Below, in pieces: positions 1 to 11,029 of a stretch of 64,000 bases of DNA. The translations under genes and the position numbers were made by a program. Source of the DNA: Coriaria nepalensis. Taxonomy: Eukaryota; Streptophyta; Magnoliopsida; Cucurbitales; Coriariaceae. Numbering within the stretch: the first letter of the stretch is position 1; every line of letters starts with the position of its first letter. The stretch spans positions 14,713,209 to 14,777,208 of the forward strand of contig CP114482.1 in the NCBI GenBank assembly GCA_027186245.1, in the 5' to 3' direction. Below the pieces are notes generated by a model. It saw only the letters and a program-made list of their open reading frames with translations. It made no database searches and had not been told where the DNA came from.

Positions 1-1254
1 TTTTCAATCATTAAATTGTTTGAAGGCACTTCGAACCAATTCTCTTTTTGCATTTAAAACGCGACTTTCGTAAATAACTTGCAATTGATCTATTGATGGC
101 AACTCTGCATTTTTTAGTGTTCAAGCCATATATTTGCGTCTCTTTTAGTCAGTAAATCATTCTAAATCACTTCGTATGAAATTCGGCATTTAAACATGAC
201 TTTCGTGCATAACTTGCAGTTGATCTATTATAGGGAACAATGCATTTCTTTAGCCTTAAATTCATGTCATTGAGTCTCTTCTAGTCATTAAATCATTCTA
301 AATTAATTCGACCGAATTCAATTTTCGCCCTTCAAATATTATTTTCTTACATAACTTGCAATTAATCTATTGAAGACAACAATGCATTATTTTAGCATTA
401 AAAAGCATATCACTCAGTCTTTTCAATCATTAAATTTTTGAAGGCACTTCGAACCAATTCTATTTTTGCATTTAAAACGCGACTTTCGTGCATAACTTGC
501 AATTGATCTATTGATGGCAACTATGCCTTTTTTAGCGTTCAAGTCATATTTTTGCGTCACTTTTAGTCAGTAAATCATTCTAAATTACTTCGAACGAAAT
601 TCGGCCTTTAAAAGTGACTTTCGTGCGTAACTTGCAGTTGATCTATTGAAGGCAACAATGCATTTGTTTAGCCTTAAAGTCATGTCATTGAGTCTCTTTT
701 AGTCATTAAATCATTCTAAATTAATTCGACCGAATTCTATTTTCGCCCTTCAAACATTATTTTCTTACATAACTTGCAATTAATCTATTGAAGACAACAA
801 TGCATTATTTTAGCATTAAAAAGCATATCACTCAGTCTTTTCAATAATTAAATCGTTTGAAGGCACTTCGAACCAATTCTCTTTTTGCATTTAAAACGCG
901 ACTTTCGTGCATAACTTTCAATTGATCTATTGATGGCAACTATGCCTTTTTTAGCGTTCAAGTCATATTTTTGCGTCACTTTTAGTCAGTAAATCATTCT
1001 AAATTACTTCGAACGAAATTCGGCCTTTAAACATGACTTTCGTGCGTAACTTGCAGTTGATCTATTGAAGGCAACAATGCATTTGTTTAGCCTTAAAGTC
1101 ATGTCATTGAGTCTCTTTTAGTCATTAAATCATTCTAAATTAATTCGACCGAATTCTATTTTTGCCCTTCATACATTATTTTCTTTCATAACTTGTAATT
1201 AATCTACTGAAGACAACAATGCATTATTTTAGCATTAAAAAGCATATCACTCAG

Positions 1255-1394
1255 TCTTTTCAATCATTAAATTGTTTGAAGGCACTTCGAACCAATTCTA
1301 TTTTTGCATTTAAAACGCGACTTTCGTGCATAACTTGCAATTGATCTATTGATGGCAACTATGCCTTTTTTAGCGTTCAAGTCATATTTTTGCG
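1255..1394 (+). repeat. Representative A1 monomer (140 bp)
   Basis: First monomer of a full array A unit. It begins TCTTTTCAATCATTAAATTG, carries 'cttcgaaccaattc' near position 30-45 and the conserved box gactttcgtgcataacttgc at 1319-1338. It ends in 'gttcaagtcatatttttgcg'. It has no EcoRI site, because the site position reads ccaattc. The boundary is my choice of phase; any rotation is equivalent. Confidence 0.9.
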
Positions 1395-1530
1395 TCTCTT
1401 TTAGTCAGTAAATCATTCTAAATCACTTCGAATGAAATTCGGCCTTTAAACATGACTTTCGTGCGTAACTTGCAGTTCATCTATTGAAGGCAACAATGCA
1501 TTTGTTTAGCCTTAAAGTCATGTCAGTGAG
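1395..1530 (+). repeat. Representative A2 monomer (136 bp)
   Basis: Second monomer of the A trimer and the shortest of the six monomer types. It begins TCTCTTTTAGTCAGTAAATC, has 'gaaattcggcctttaaacat' in the middle, and carries the conserved box as gactttcgtgcgtaacttgc from 1454. It lacks about 4-7 bases relative to A1 and A3 between the head and the box, which is why the box sits at monomer position 60 rather than 65-68. Confidence 0.9.
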
Positions 1531-1673
1531 TCTCTTTTAGTCATTAAATCATTCTAAATTAATTAGACCGAATTCTATTTTCGCCCTTCAAACATTATTT
1601 TCTTACATAACTTTTAATTAATCTATTGAAGACAACAATGCATTATTTTAGCATTAAAAAGCATATCACTCAG
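1531..1673 (+). repeat. Representative A3 monomer (143 bp)
   Basis: Third monomer of the A trimer. It starts TCTCTTTTAGTCATTAAATC and contains the only EcoRI site (GAATTC, 1570-1575) of the unit. The box is degenerate here ('ttattttcttacataacttt'), with the CG lost. It ends 'attaaaaagcatatcactcag' before the next A1. In sequence layout it resembles B3 of family B around 'gaattctattttcgc'. Confidence 0.88.
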
Positions 1674-2092
1674 TCTTTTCAGTCATTAAATTGTTTGAAG
1701 GCACTTCGAACCAATTCTCTTTTTGCATTTAAAACGCGACTTTCGTGCATAACTTGCAATTGATCTATTGATGGCAACTATGCCTTTTTTAGCATTCAAG
1801 TCATATTTTTGCGTCTCTTTTAGTCAGTAAACCATTCTAAATCACTTCAAATGAAATTCGGCCTTTGAACATGACTTTCGTGCGTAACTTGCAGTTGATC
1901 TATTATACGGAACAATGCATTTCTTTAGCCTTAAAGTCATGTCACTGAGTCTCTTCTAGTCATTAAATCATTCTAAATTAGTTTGAACGAATTCTATTTT
2001 CGCCCTTCAAATATTATTTTCTTACATAACTTTTAATTAATCTATTGAAGACAACAATGCATTATTTTAGCATTAAAAAGCATATCACTCAG
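1674..2092 (+). repeat. Array A unit sharing variants with the unit at 1-417
   Basis: This 419 bp unit has 'ctattatacggaacaatg' and 'catttctttagcc' in A2 and 'tctcttctagtc' at the head of A3. The first unit of the window has almost the same set ('ctattatagggaacaatg', 'catttctttagcc', 'tctcttctagtc' near 225-285). The intervening units instead read 'ctattgaaggcaacaatg' and 'catttgtttagcc'. Two units four steps apart are therefore closer to each other than to their neighbours, a sign of a longer repeat order or block duplication in array A. Confidence 0.75.
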
Positions 2093-2511
2093 TCTTTTCA
2101 ATCATTAAATTGTTTGAAGGCACTTCGAACAAATTCGCTTTTTGCATTTAAAACGCGACTTTCGTGCATAACTTGCAATTGATCTATTGATGGCAACTAT
2201 GCCTTCTTTAGCGTTCAAGTCATATTTTTGCGTCTCTTGTAGTCAGTAAATCATTCTAAATCACTTCGAACGAAATTCGGCCTTTAAACATGACTTTCGT
2301 GCGTAACTTGCAGTTGATCTATTGAAGGCAACAATGCATTTGTTTAGCCTTAAAGTCATGTCATTGAGTCTCTTTTAGTCATTAAATCATTCTAAATTAA
2401 TTCGACCGATTTCAATTTTCGCCCTTCAAACATTATTTTCTTACATAACTTGCAATTAATCTATTGAAGACAACAATGCATTATTTTAGCATTAAAAAGC
2501 ATGTCACTCAG

Positions 2512-2896
2512 TCTTTTCAATCATTAAATTTTTGAAGGCACTTCGAACCAATTCTCTTTTTGCATTTAAAACGCGACTTTCGTGCATAACTTGCAATTGA
2601 TCTATTCATGGCAACTATACCTTCTTTAGCGTTCAAGTCATATTTTCGCGTCTCTTTTAGTCAGTAAGTCATTCTAAATCACTTCGAACGAAATTCGGCC
2701 TTTAAACATGACTTTCGTGCGTAACTTGCAGTTGATCTATTGAAGGCAACAATGCATTTGTTTAGCCTTAAAGTCATGTCATTGAGTCTCTTTTAGTCAT
2801 TAAATCATTCTAAATTAATTAGACCGAATTCTATTTTCGCCCTTCAAACATTATTTTCTTACATAACTTTTAATTAATCTATTGAAGACAACAATG
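2512..2896 (+). repeat. Last, truncated unit of array A
   Basis: This is an A1-A2-A3 unit that stops inside A3 after 'gaagacaacaatg', about 35 bp before the expected end. Its A1 head shares the one-base-shorter 'attaaatttttgaag' with the unit starting at 418. The sequence then continues without spacer into family B in the opposite orientation. Confidence 0.9.
2893..2896. other. Join between array A (+) and array B (-)
   Basis: To the left, array A reads '...gaagacaacaatg'. To the right, 'actacttgccctaaaaagat' is the reverse complement of the B3 tail. In ordinary minus-strand B units the bases before 'actacttgccc' are 'gaaacaaatg', and in array A 'caacaatg' continues as 'cattatttt'. The four bases AATG fit either side, so the join shows microhomology of at least 4 bp. 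It changes both satellite family and strand in one step, with no inserted unique DNA. An assembly mis-join cannot be excluded from sequence alone. Confidence 0.9.
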
Positions 2897-5800
2897 ACTA
2901 CTTGCCCTAAAAAGATCATTAGCAAGTTATGTACGAAAGTCGGGTTCGAAGTGTGAAAATAGAATTCATTTTAATTGCTTTCAAATGAATTAGTGAATTT
3001 CAAACAGACATTGAGATGATGACTTTAAGATTAAACAAATTCATACTCGCCTTCAAAAAATCATAACCAAGCTATGCGCGAAAGTCATGTTTGAAATGCG
3101 AAAATAGTATTCGCTCGAATGGGTTCGAAATAATTTAGGTTTTTGAAAAAACTCATTGCCATGAATATAACATAAAACAAATGCATACTTGTCTTAAAAA
3201 GATCATTAACAAGTGATTCACAAAAGTTGTGTTTGAAGTGCAAAAATAGAATTCGTCCAATTGGTTTCAAATGAATTCGTGACTTGAAAAGACTAATTGA
3301 CATGAATCTCAAATGAAACAAATGACTACTTGCCCTAAAAAGATCATTAGCAAGTTATGTAAGAAAGTCGGGTTTGAAGTGCAAAAATAGAAATCATTTT
3401 AATTGCTCTCAAATGAATTAGTGACTTTCAAAGAGACATTGAGATGATGACTCTAAGAATAAACAAATTCATACTTGCCTTCATAAAATCATAACCAAGC
3501 TATGCGCGAAAGTCATGTTTGAAATGCGAAAATAGTATTCGCTCCAATGGGTTCTAAATAATTTATTTTCTTGAAAAAACTCATTGCCATGAATATAACA
3601 TAAAACAAATGCATACTTGTCTTAAAAAGATCATTAACAAGTGATTCACAAAAGTAGTGTTTGAAGTGGAAAAATAGAATTCGTTCGAATTGCTTTCAAA
3701 AGAATTAGTGAGTTGAAAATACTCATTGACATGAATCTCAAATGAAACAAATGACTACTTGCCCTAAAATGATCATTAGCAAGTTATGTACGAAAGTCGG
3801 GTTCGAAGTGCGAAAATATAATTCAATTTAATTGCTTTCAAATGAATTAGTGACTTTCAAAGAGACATTGAAATGATGAATCTAAGAATAAACAAATTCA
3901 TACTTGCCTTCATAAAATCATAACCAAGCTATGCGCGAAAGTCATGTTTGAAATGCGAAAATAGTATTCGCTCCAATGGGTTCTAAATAATTTAGTTTCT
4001 TGAAAAAACTCATTGCCATGAATATAACATAAAACAAATGCATACTTGTCTGAAAAAGATCATTAACAAGTGATTCACAAAAGTAGTGTTTGAAGTGGAA
4101 AAATAGAATTCGTTCGAATTGCTTTCAAAAGAATTAGTGAGTCGAAAATACTCATTGACATGAATCTCAAATGAAACAAATGACTACTTGCCCTAAAATG
4201 ATCATTAGCAAGTTATGTACGAAAGTCGGGTTCGAAGTGCGAAAATATAATTCAATTTAATTGCTTTCAAATGAATTAGTGACTTTCAAAGAGACATTGA
4301 GATGATGAATCTAAGAATAAACAAATTCATACTTGCCTTCATAAAATCATAACCAAGCTATGCGCGAAAGTCATGTTTGAAATGCGAAAATAGTATTCGC
4401 TCGAATGGGTTCGAAATAATTTAGTTTCTTGAAAAAACTCATTGCCATGAATATAACATAAAACAAATGCATACTTGTCTTAAAAAGATCATTAACAAGT
4501 GATTCACAAAAGTTGTGTTTGAAGTGCAAAAATAGAATTCGTCCAATTGGTTTCAAATGAATTCGTGACTTGGAAAGACTAATTGACATGAATCTCAAAT
4601 GAAACAAATGACTACTTGCCCTAAAATGATCATTAGCAAGTTATGTACGAAAGTCGGGTTCGAAGTGCGGAAATATAATTCAATTTAATTGCTTTCAAAT
4701 GAATTAGTGACTTTCAAAGAGACATTGAGATGATGACTCTAAGAATAAACAAATTCATGCTTGCCTTCATAAAATCATAACCAAGCTATGCGCGAAAGTC
4801 ATGTTTGAAATGCGAAAATAGTATTCGCTCCAATGGGTTCTAAATAATTTATTTTCTTGAAAAAACTCATTGCCACGAATATAACATAAAACAAATGCAT
4901 ACTTGTCTTAAAAAGATCATTAACAAGTGATTCACAAAAGTTGTGTTTGAAGTGCAAAAATAGAATTCGTCCAATTGGTTTCAAATGAATTCGTGACTTG
5001 AAAAGACTAATTGACATGAATCTCAAATGAAACAAATGACTACTTGCCCTAAAATTATCATTAGCAAGTTATGTATGAAAGTCGGGTTTGAAGTGCGAAA
5101 ATAGAATTCATTTTAATTGATTCCAAATGAATTAGTGACTTTCAAAGAGACATTGAGATGATGACTCTAAGATTAAACAAATTCATACTTGCCTTCATAA
5201 AATCATAACCAAGCTATGCGCGAAAGTCCTGTTTGAAATGCGAAAATAGTATTCGCTCCAATGGTTTCGAAATAATTTAGTTTCTTGAAAAAACTCATTG
5301 CCACGAATATAACATAAAACAAATGCATACTTGTCTTAAAAAGATCATTAACAAGTGATTCACAAAAGTAGTGTTTGAAGTGGAAAAATAGAATTTGTTC
5401 GAATTGCTTTCAAAAGAATTAGTGAGTTGGAAAAACTCATTGACATGAATCTCAAACGAAACAAATGACTACTTGCCCTAAAATGATAATTAGCAAGTTA
5501 TGTACGAAAGTCGGGTTCGTAGTACGAAAATAGAATTCATTTTAATTGCTTTCAAATGAATTAGTGACTTTCAAAGAGACATTGAGATGATGACTCTAAG
5601 AATAAACAAATTCATACTTGCCTTCATAAAATCATAACCAAGCTATGCGCGAAAGTCATGTTTGAAATGCGAAAATAGTATTCACTCCAATGGGTTCGAA
5701 ATAATTTAGTTTCTTGAAAAAACTCAATGCCATGAATATAACATAAAACAAATGAATACTTGTCTTAAAAAGATCGTTAACAAGTGATTCACAAAAGTAG

Positions 5801-6579
5801 TGTTTGAAGTGCAAAAATAGAATTCGTCCAATTGCTTTCAAATGAATTAGTGACTTCAAAAGACTAATTGACATGAATCTCAAATGAAACAAATGACTAC
5901 TTGCCGTAAAATGATCATTAGCAAGTTATGTACAAAAGTCGGGTTTGATGTGCAAAAATAGAAGTCATTTTAATTGCTTTCAAATGAATTAGTGACTTTC
6001 AAAGAGACATTGAGATGATGACTCTAAGATTAAACAAATTCATACTTGCCTTCAAAAAATCGTAACCAAGCTATGCGCGAAAGTCATGTTTGAAATGCGA
6101 AAATAGTATTCGCTCTCATGGGTTCCAAATAATTTATTTTCTTGAAAAAACTCATTGCCATGAATGTAACATAAAACAAATGCATACTTGTCTTAAAAAG
6201 ATCGTTTACAAGTGATTCACAAAAGTAGTGTTTGAAGTGCAAAAATAGAATTCGTTCCAATTGCTTTCAAATAAATTAGTGTCTTGAAAAGACTAATTGA
6301 CATGAATATGAAATGAAACAAATGACTACTTACCCTAAAATGATAATTAGCAAGTTATGTACGAAAGTCGGGTTCGAAGTGCGAAAATAAAATTCATTTT
6401 AATTGCTTTCAAATGAATTAGTGACTTTCAAAGAGACATTGAGATGATGACTCTAAGATTAAACAATTTCATTCTTGCATTCAAAAAATCATATTCAAGC
6501 TATGCGCGAAAGTCATGTTTGAAATGCGAAAATAGTATTCGCTCCAATGCCTTCAAAATAATTTATTTTCTTGAAAAAA

Positions 6580-6726
6580 CTCATTGACATGAATATAAGA
6601 TAAAACAAATCAATCCTTGTCTTAAAAAGATCATTAGCATGTGATGTGCGAATGTGGTGGTGTTTGAAGTGGAAAAATAGAATTCATTTGAATTGTTTTC
6701 AAATGAATTAGTGACTTTCAAAGCGA
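6580..6726 (-). repeat. Hybrid B3/B1 monomer, CACCACC variant, in array B(-)
   Basis: On the minus strand this 147 bp monomer starts like B3 (TCGCTTTGAAAGTCACTAA) and continues like B1. In place of the usual 'cactacttttgtgaatcac' it has 'caccaccacattcgcacatc' (6643-6662 in reverse complement). It stands directly between two B2 monomers, so this repeat is a dimer. It shares the rare TCGC head with the plus-strand copy at 14750-14896, and the neighbouring B2 ('gaatgcaagaatgaaattg') also matches that copy. The two are inverted paralogs on either side of the 14.25 kb switch point. Confidence 0.88.
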
Positions 6727-6839
6727 CATTGAGATGATGACTCTAAGATTAAACAAATTCATACTTGCCTTCATAAAATCATAACCAAGCTATGCGCGAA
6801 AGTCACGTTTGAAATGCGAAAATAGTATTCGCTCCAATG

Positions 6840-8490
6840 GGTTCTAAATAATTTATTTTCTTGAAAAAACTCATTGCCATGAATATAACATAAAACAAAT
6901 GCATACTTTTCTTAAAAAGATCATTAACAAGTGATTCACAAAAGTAGTGTTTGAAGTGGAAAAATAGAATTTGTTCGAATTGCTTTCAAATGAATTAGTG
7001 AGTTCAAAAGACTCATTGACATGAATCTCAAATGAAACAAATGACTACTTGCCCTAAAAAGATCATTAGCAAGTTATGTACGAAAGTCGGCTTTGAAGTG
7101 CAAAAATAGAATTCATTTTAATTGCTTTCAAATGAATTAGTGACTTTCAAAGAGACATTGAGATGACGAGTCTAAGATTAAACAAATTTATACTTGCCTT
7201 CAAAAAATTATAACCAAGCTATGCCCAAAAATCATGTTTGAAATGCGAAAATAGTATTTGCTCCAATGGGTTCGAAATAATTAATTTTCTTGAAAAAACT
7301 CATTGCCATGAATCTAACATAAAACAAATGCATACTTGTCTTAAAAAGATCATTAACAAGTGATTCACAAAAGTAGTGTTTGAAGTGGAAAAATAGAATT
7401 TGTTCGAATTGCTTTCAAATGAATTAGTGAGTTGAAAAAACTCATTGACATGAATCTCAAATGAAACAAATGACTACTTGCCCTAAAATGATCATTAGCA
7501 AGTTATGTACGAAAGTCGGGTTCGTAGTACGAAAATAGAATTCATTTTAATTGCTTTCAAATGAATTAGTGACTTTCAAACACACATTGAGATGATGACT
7601 CTAAGATTAAACAAAGTCATACTTGCCTTCAAAAAATCATAACCAAGCTATGCACGAAAGTCATGTTTGAAATGCGAAAATAGTATTCGCTCCAATGGGT
7701 TCGAAATAATTTATTTTCTAGAAAAAACTCATTGCCATGAATATAACATAAAACAAATGCATACTTGCCTTAAAAAGATCATTAACAAGTGATTCACAAA
7801 AGTAGTGTTTGAAGTGGAAAAATAGAATTTGTTCGAATTGCTTTCAAATGAATTAGTGAGTTGAAAAAACTCATTGACATGAATCTCAAATGAAACAAAT
7901 GACTACTTGCCCTAAAATGATCATTAGCAAGTTATGTACGAAAGTCGGGTTCGAAGTGCGAAAATAGAATTCATTTTAGTTGCTCTCAAATGAATTAGTG
8001 ACTTTCAAAGAGACATTGAGATGATGACTCTAAGATTAAACAAATTCATACTTGCCTTCAAAAAATCATAACCAAGCTATGCGCGAAAGTCCTGTTTGAA
8101 ATGCGAAAATAGTATTCGCTCCAATGGGTTCTAAATAATTTATTTTCTTGAAAAAACTCATTGCCATGAATATAACATAAAACAAATGCATACTTTTCTT
8201 AAAAAGATCATTAACAAGTGATTCACAAAAGTAGTGTTTGAAGTGGAAAAATAGAATTTGTTCGAATTGCTTTCAAATGAATTAGTGAGTTCAAAAGACT
8301 CATTGACATGAATCTCAAATGAAACAAATGACTACTTGCCCTAAAAAGATCATTAGCAAGTTATGTACGAAAGTCGGCTTTGAAGTGCGAAAATAAAATT
8401 CATTTTAATTGCTTTCAAATGAATTAGTGACTTGCAAAGAGACATTGAGATGATGACTCTAAGATTAAACAAATTCATACTTGCCTTCAA
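6840..8490 (-). repeat. Duplicated three-unit block (1,287 bp offset) in array B(-)
   Basis: Private variants recur 1,287 bp apart, which is three trimers. They are 'gcatacttttctt' at 6901 and 8188, 'gagttcaaaagactcattg' near 7000 and 8287, and 'gtcggctttgaagtgc' near 7085 and 8372. Units between them carry the common forms ('cttgtctt', 'gttgaaaa', 'gtcgggttcg'). The pattern fits block duplication rather than independent mutation. The exact ends of the blocks cannot be set by eye. Confidence 0.7.
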
Positions 8491-10060
8491 AAAATCATAA
8501 CCAAGCTATGCGCGAAAGTCATGTTTGAAATGCGAAAATAGTATTCGCTCTAATGGGTTCCAAATAATTTATTTTCTTGAAAAAACTCATTGCCATGAAT
8601 ATAACATAAAACAAATGCATACTTGCCTTAAAAAGATCATTAACAAGTGATTCACAAAAGTAGTGTTTGAAGTGCAAAAATAGAATTCGTTCCAATTGCT
8701 TTCAAGTGAATTAGTGACTTGAAAAGACTAATTGACATGAATCTCAAATGAAACAAATGACTAGTTGCCCCAAAATGATCATTAGAAAATTATGTACGAA
8801 ATTCGGGTTTGAAGTGCGAAAATAGAACTCATTTTAATTGCTTTCAAATGAATTAGTGACTTTCAAAGAGACATTATGATGATGACTCTAAGATTAAACA
8901 AATTCATACTTGCCTTCAAAAAATCATAACCAAGCTATGCGCGAAAGTCATGTTTGGAATGCGAAAATAGTATTCGCTCTAATGGGTTCCAAATAATTTA
9001 TTTTCTTGAAAAAACTCAATGCCATGAATATAACATAAAACAAATGCATACTTGTCTTAAAAAGATCGTTAACAAGTGATTCACAAAAGTAGTGTTCGAA
9101 GTGTAAAAATAGAATTCATTCGAATTGCTTTCAAATGAATTAGTGACTTGAAAAGACTAATTGACATAAATCTCAAATGAAACAAATGACTAGTTGCCCT
9201 AAAATGATCATTAGCAAGTTATGTACGAAAGTCGGGTTCGAAGTGCGAAAATAAAATTCATTTTAATTGCTTTCAAATGAATTAGTGACTTGCAAAGAGA
9301 CATTGAGATGATGACTCTAAGATTAAACAAATTCATACTTGCCTTCAAAAAATCATAACCAAGCTATGCGCGAAAGTCATGTTTGAAATGCGAAAATAGT
9401 ATTCACTCTAATGGGTTCCAAATAATTTATTTTCTTGAAAAAACTCATTGCCATGAATATAACATAAAACAAATGCATACTTGCCTTAAAAAGATCATTA
9501 ACAAGTGATTCACAAAAGTAGTGTTTGATGTGCAAAAATAGAATTCGTTCCAATTGCTTTCAAGTGAATTAGTGACTTGGAAAGACTAATTGACATGAAT
9601 CTCAAATGAAACAAATGACTAGTTGCCCTAAAATGATCATTAGAAAATTATGTACGAAATTCGGATTTGAAGTGCGAAAATAGAACTCATTTTAATTGCT
9701 TTCAAATGAATTAGTGACTTTCAAAGTGACATTAAGATGATGACTCTAAGATTAAACAAATTCATACTTGCCTTCAAAAAATCATAACCAAGCTATGCGC
9801 GAAAGTCATGTTTGAAATGCGAAAATAGTATTCGCTCTAATGGGTTCCAAATAATTTATTTTCTTGAAAAAACTCATTGCCATGAATATAACATAAAACA
9901 AATACATACTTGTCTTAAAAAGATCGTTAACAAGTGATTCACAAAAGTAGTGTTCGAAGTGCAAAAATAGAATTCGTTCCAATTGCTTTCAAATGAATTA
10001 GTGTCTTGAAAAGACTAATTGAAATAAATCTCAAATGAAACAAATGACTACTTTCCCTAA
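8340..10060 (-). repeat. Duplicated two-unit block (857 bp offset) in array B(-)
   Basis: 'ctttcaagtgaattagtgac' near 8699 and 9556, 'tgactagttgccc' near 8758 and 9615, and 'tcattagaaaattatgtacg' near 8780 and 9637 repeat at 857 bp, which is two trimers. The same 'agaaaattatg' variant reappears at about 10925, 11783 and 13930 in the same array, so this subtype has spread over about 5 kb. Confidence 0.7.
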
Positions 10061-11029
10061 AGTGATCATTAGCAAGTTATGTACGAAAGTCGGGTTCGAA
10101 GTGCGAAAATAAAATTCATTTTAATTGCTTTCAAATGAATTAGTGACTTTCAAAGAGACATTGAGAGGATGACTCTAAGATTAAACAAATTCATACTTGC
10201 CTTCAAAAAATCATAACCAAGCTATGCGCGAAAGTCATGTTTGGAATGCGAAAATAGTATTCGCTCTAATGGGTTCCAAATAATTTATTTTCTTGAAAAA
10301 ACTCATTGCCACGAATATAACATAAAACAAATGCATACTTGTCATAAAAAGATCATTAACAAGTGATTCACAAAAGTAGTGTTTGAAGTGCAAAAATAAA
10401 ATTTGTTCGAATTGCTTTCAAAAGAATTAGTGAGTTGAAAAGACTAATTGACATGAATCTCAAATGAAACAAATGACTACTTGCCCTAAAATGAGCATTA
10501 GCAAGTTATGTACGAAAGTCGGGTTCGAAGTGCGAAAATAGAATTCATTTTAATTGCTTTCAAATGAATTAGTGACTTTCAAAGAGACATTGAGATGATG
10601 ACTCTAAGATTAAACAAATTCATACTTGCCTTCAAAAAATCATAACCAAGCTATGCGCGAAAGTCATGTTTGAAATGCGAAAATAGGATTCGCTTTAATG
10701 GGTTCCAAATAATTTATTTTCTTGAAAAAACTCATTGCCATGAATATAACATAAAACAAATGCATACTTGCCTTAAAAAGATCATTAACAAGTGATTCAC
10801 AAAAGTAGTGTTTGAAGTGCAAAAATAGAATTCGTTCCAATTGCTTTCAATTGAATTAGTGACTTGAAAAGACTAATTGACATGAATCTCAAATGAAACA
10901 AATGACTAGTTGCCCTAAAATGATCATTAGAAAATTATGTACGAAATTCGGGTTTGAAGTGCGAAAATAGAACTCATTTTAATTGCTTTTAAATGAATTA
11001 GTGACTTTCAAAGAGACATTGAGATGACG

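Larger units (their letters stand above)
1..2896 (+). repeat. Satellite array A, 419 bp trimeric higher-order repeat
   Basis: Tandem array of about 6.9 trimers in plus orientation. Unit starts (the TCTTTTCA at the head of A1) fall at 418, 836, 1255, 1674, 2093 and 2512, giving steps of 418, 419, 419, 419 and 419 bp. The first unit is cut by the window edge and the last is cut at the join near 2896. Each unit holds three diverged monomers of about 140, 136 and 143 bp. Diagnostic strings are 'aaaacgcgactttcg' in A1, 'aaattcggcctttaaa' in A2 and 'ttcgcccttcaaacatt' in A3. No reading frame of useful length crosses it. The family is unknown to me; periodicity and monomer order are read directly. 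Confidence 0.97.

Noticed and set aside
1..2896. Array A as a separate, unrelated satellite
   Set aside because: A and B monomers share the head (TCTCTTT/TCTTTTCA), the 'gaattctattttcgc' region and the central box at similar positions, so they are diverged branches of one family.
3085..3321. 78-codon open frames (minus strand at 3085, 4371, 4799, 5656; plus strand at 20718, 44608, 46752, 47609) with similar protein sequences
   Set aside because: They span the B1/B2 border and exist only where B1 carries a short deletion around 'caattgga.gaattc' or 'aattgaacg'. Neighbouring units lose the frame through the same indels. Similarity follows the DNA repeat, and no start context or codon bias supports translation.
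6643..6662. CACCACC stretch as an inserted microsatellite or mobile element end
   Set aside because: It replaces the homologous B1 segment with a net gain of only about 3-4 bases, has no target duplication, and is flanked by normal monomer sequence. It is a monomer variant.
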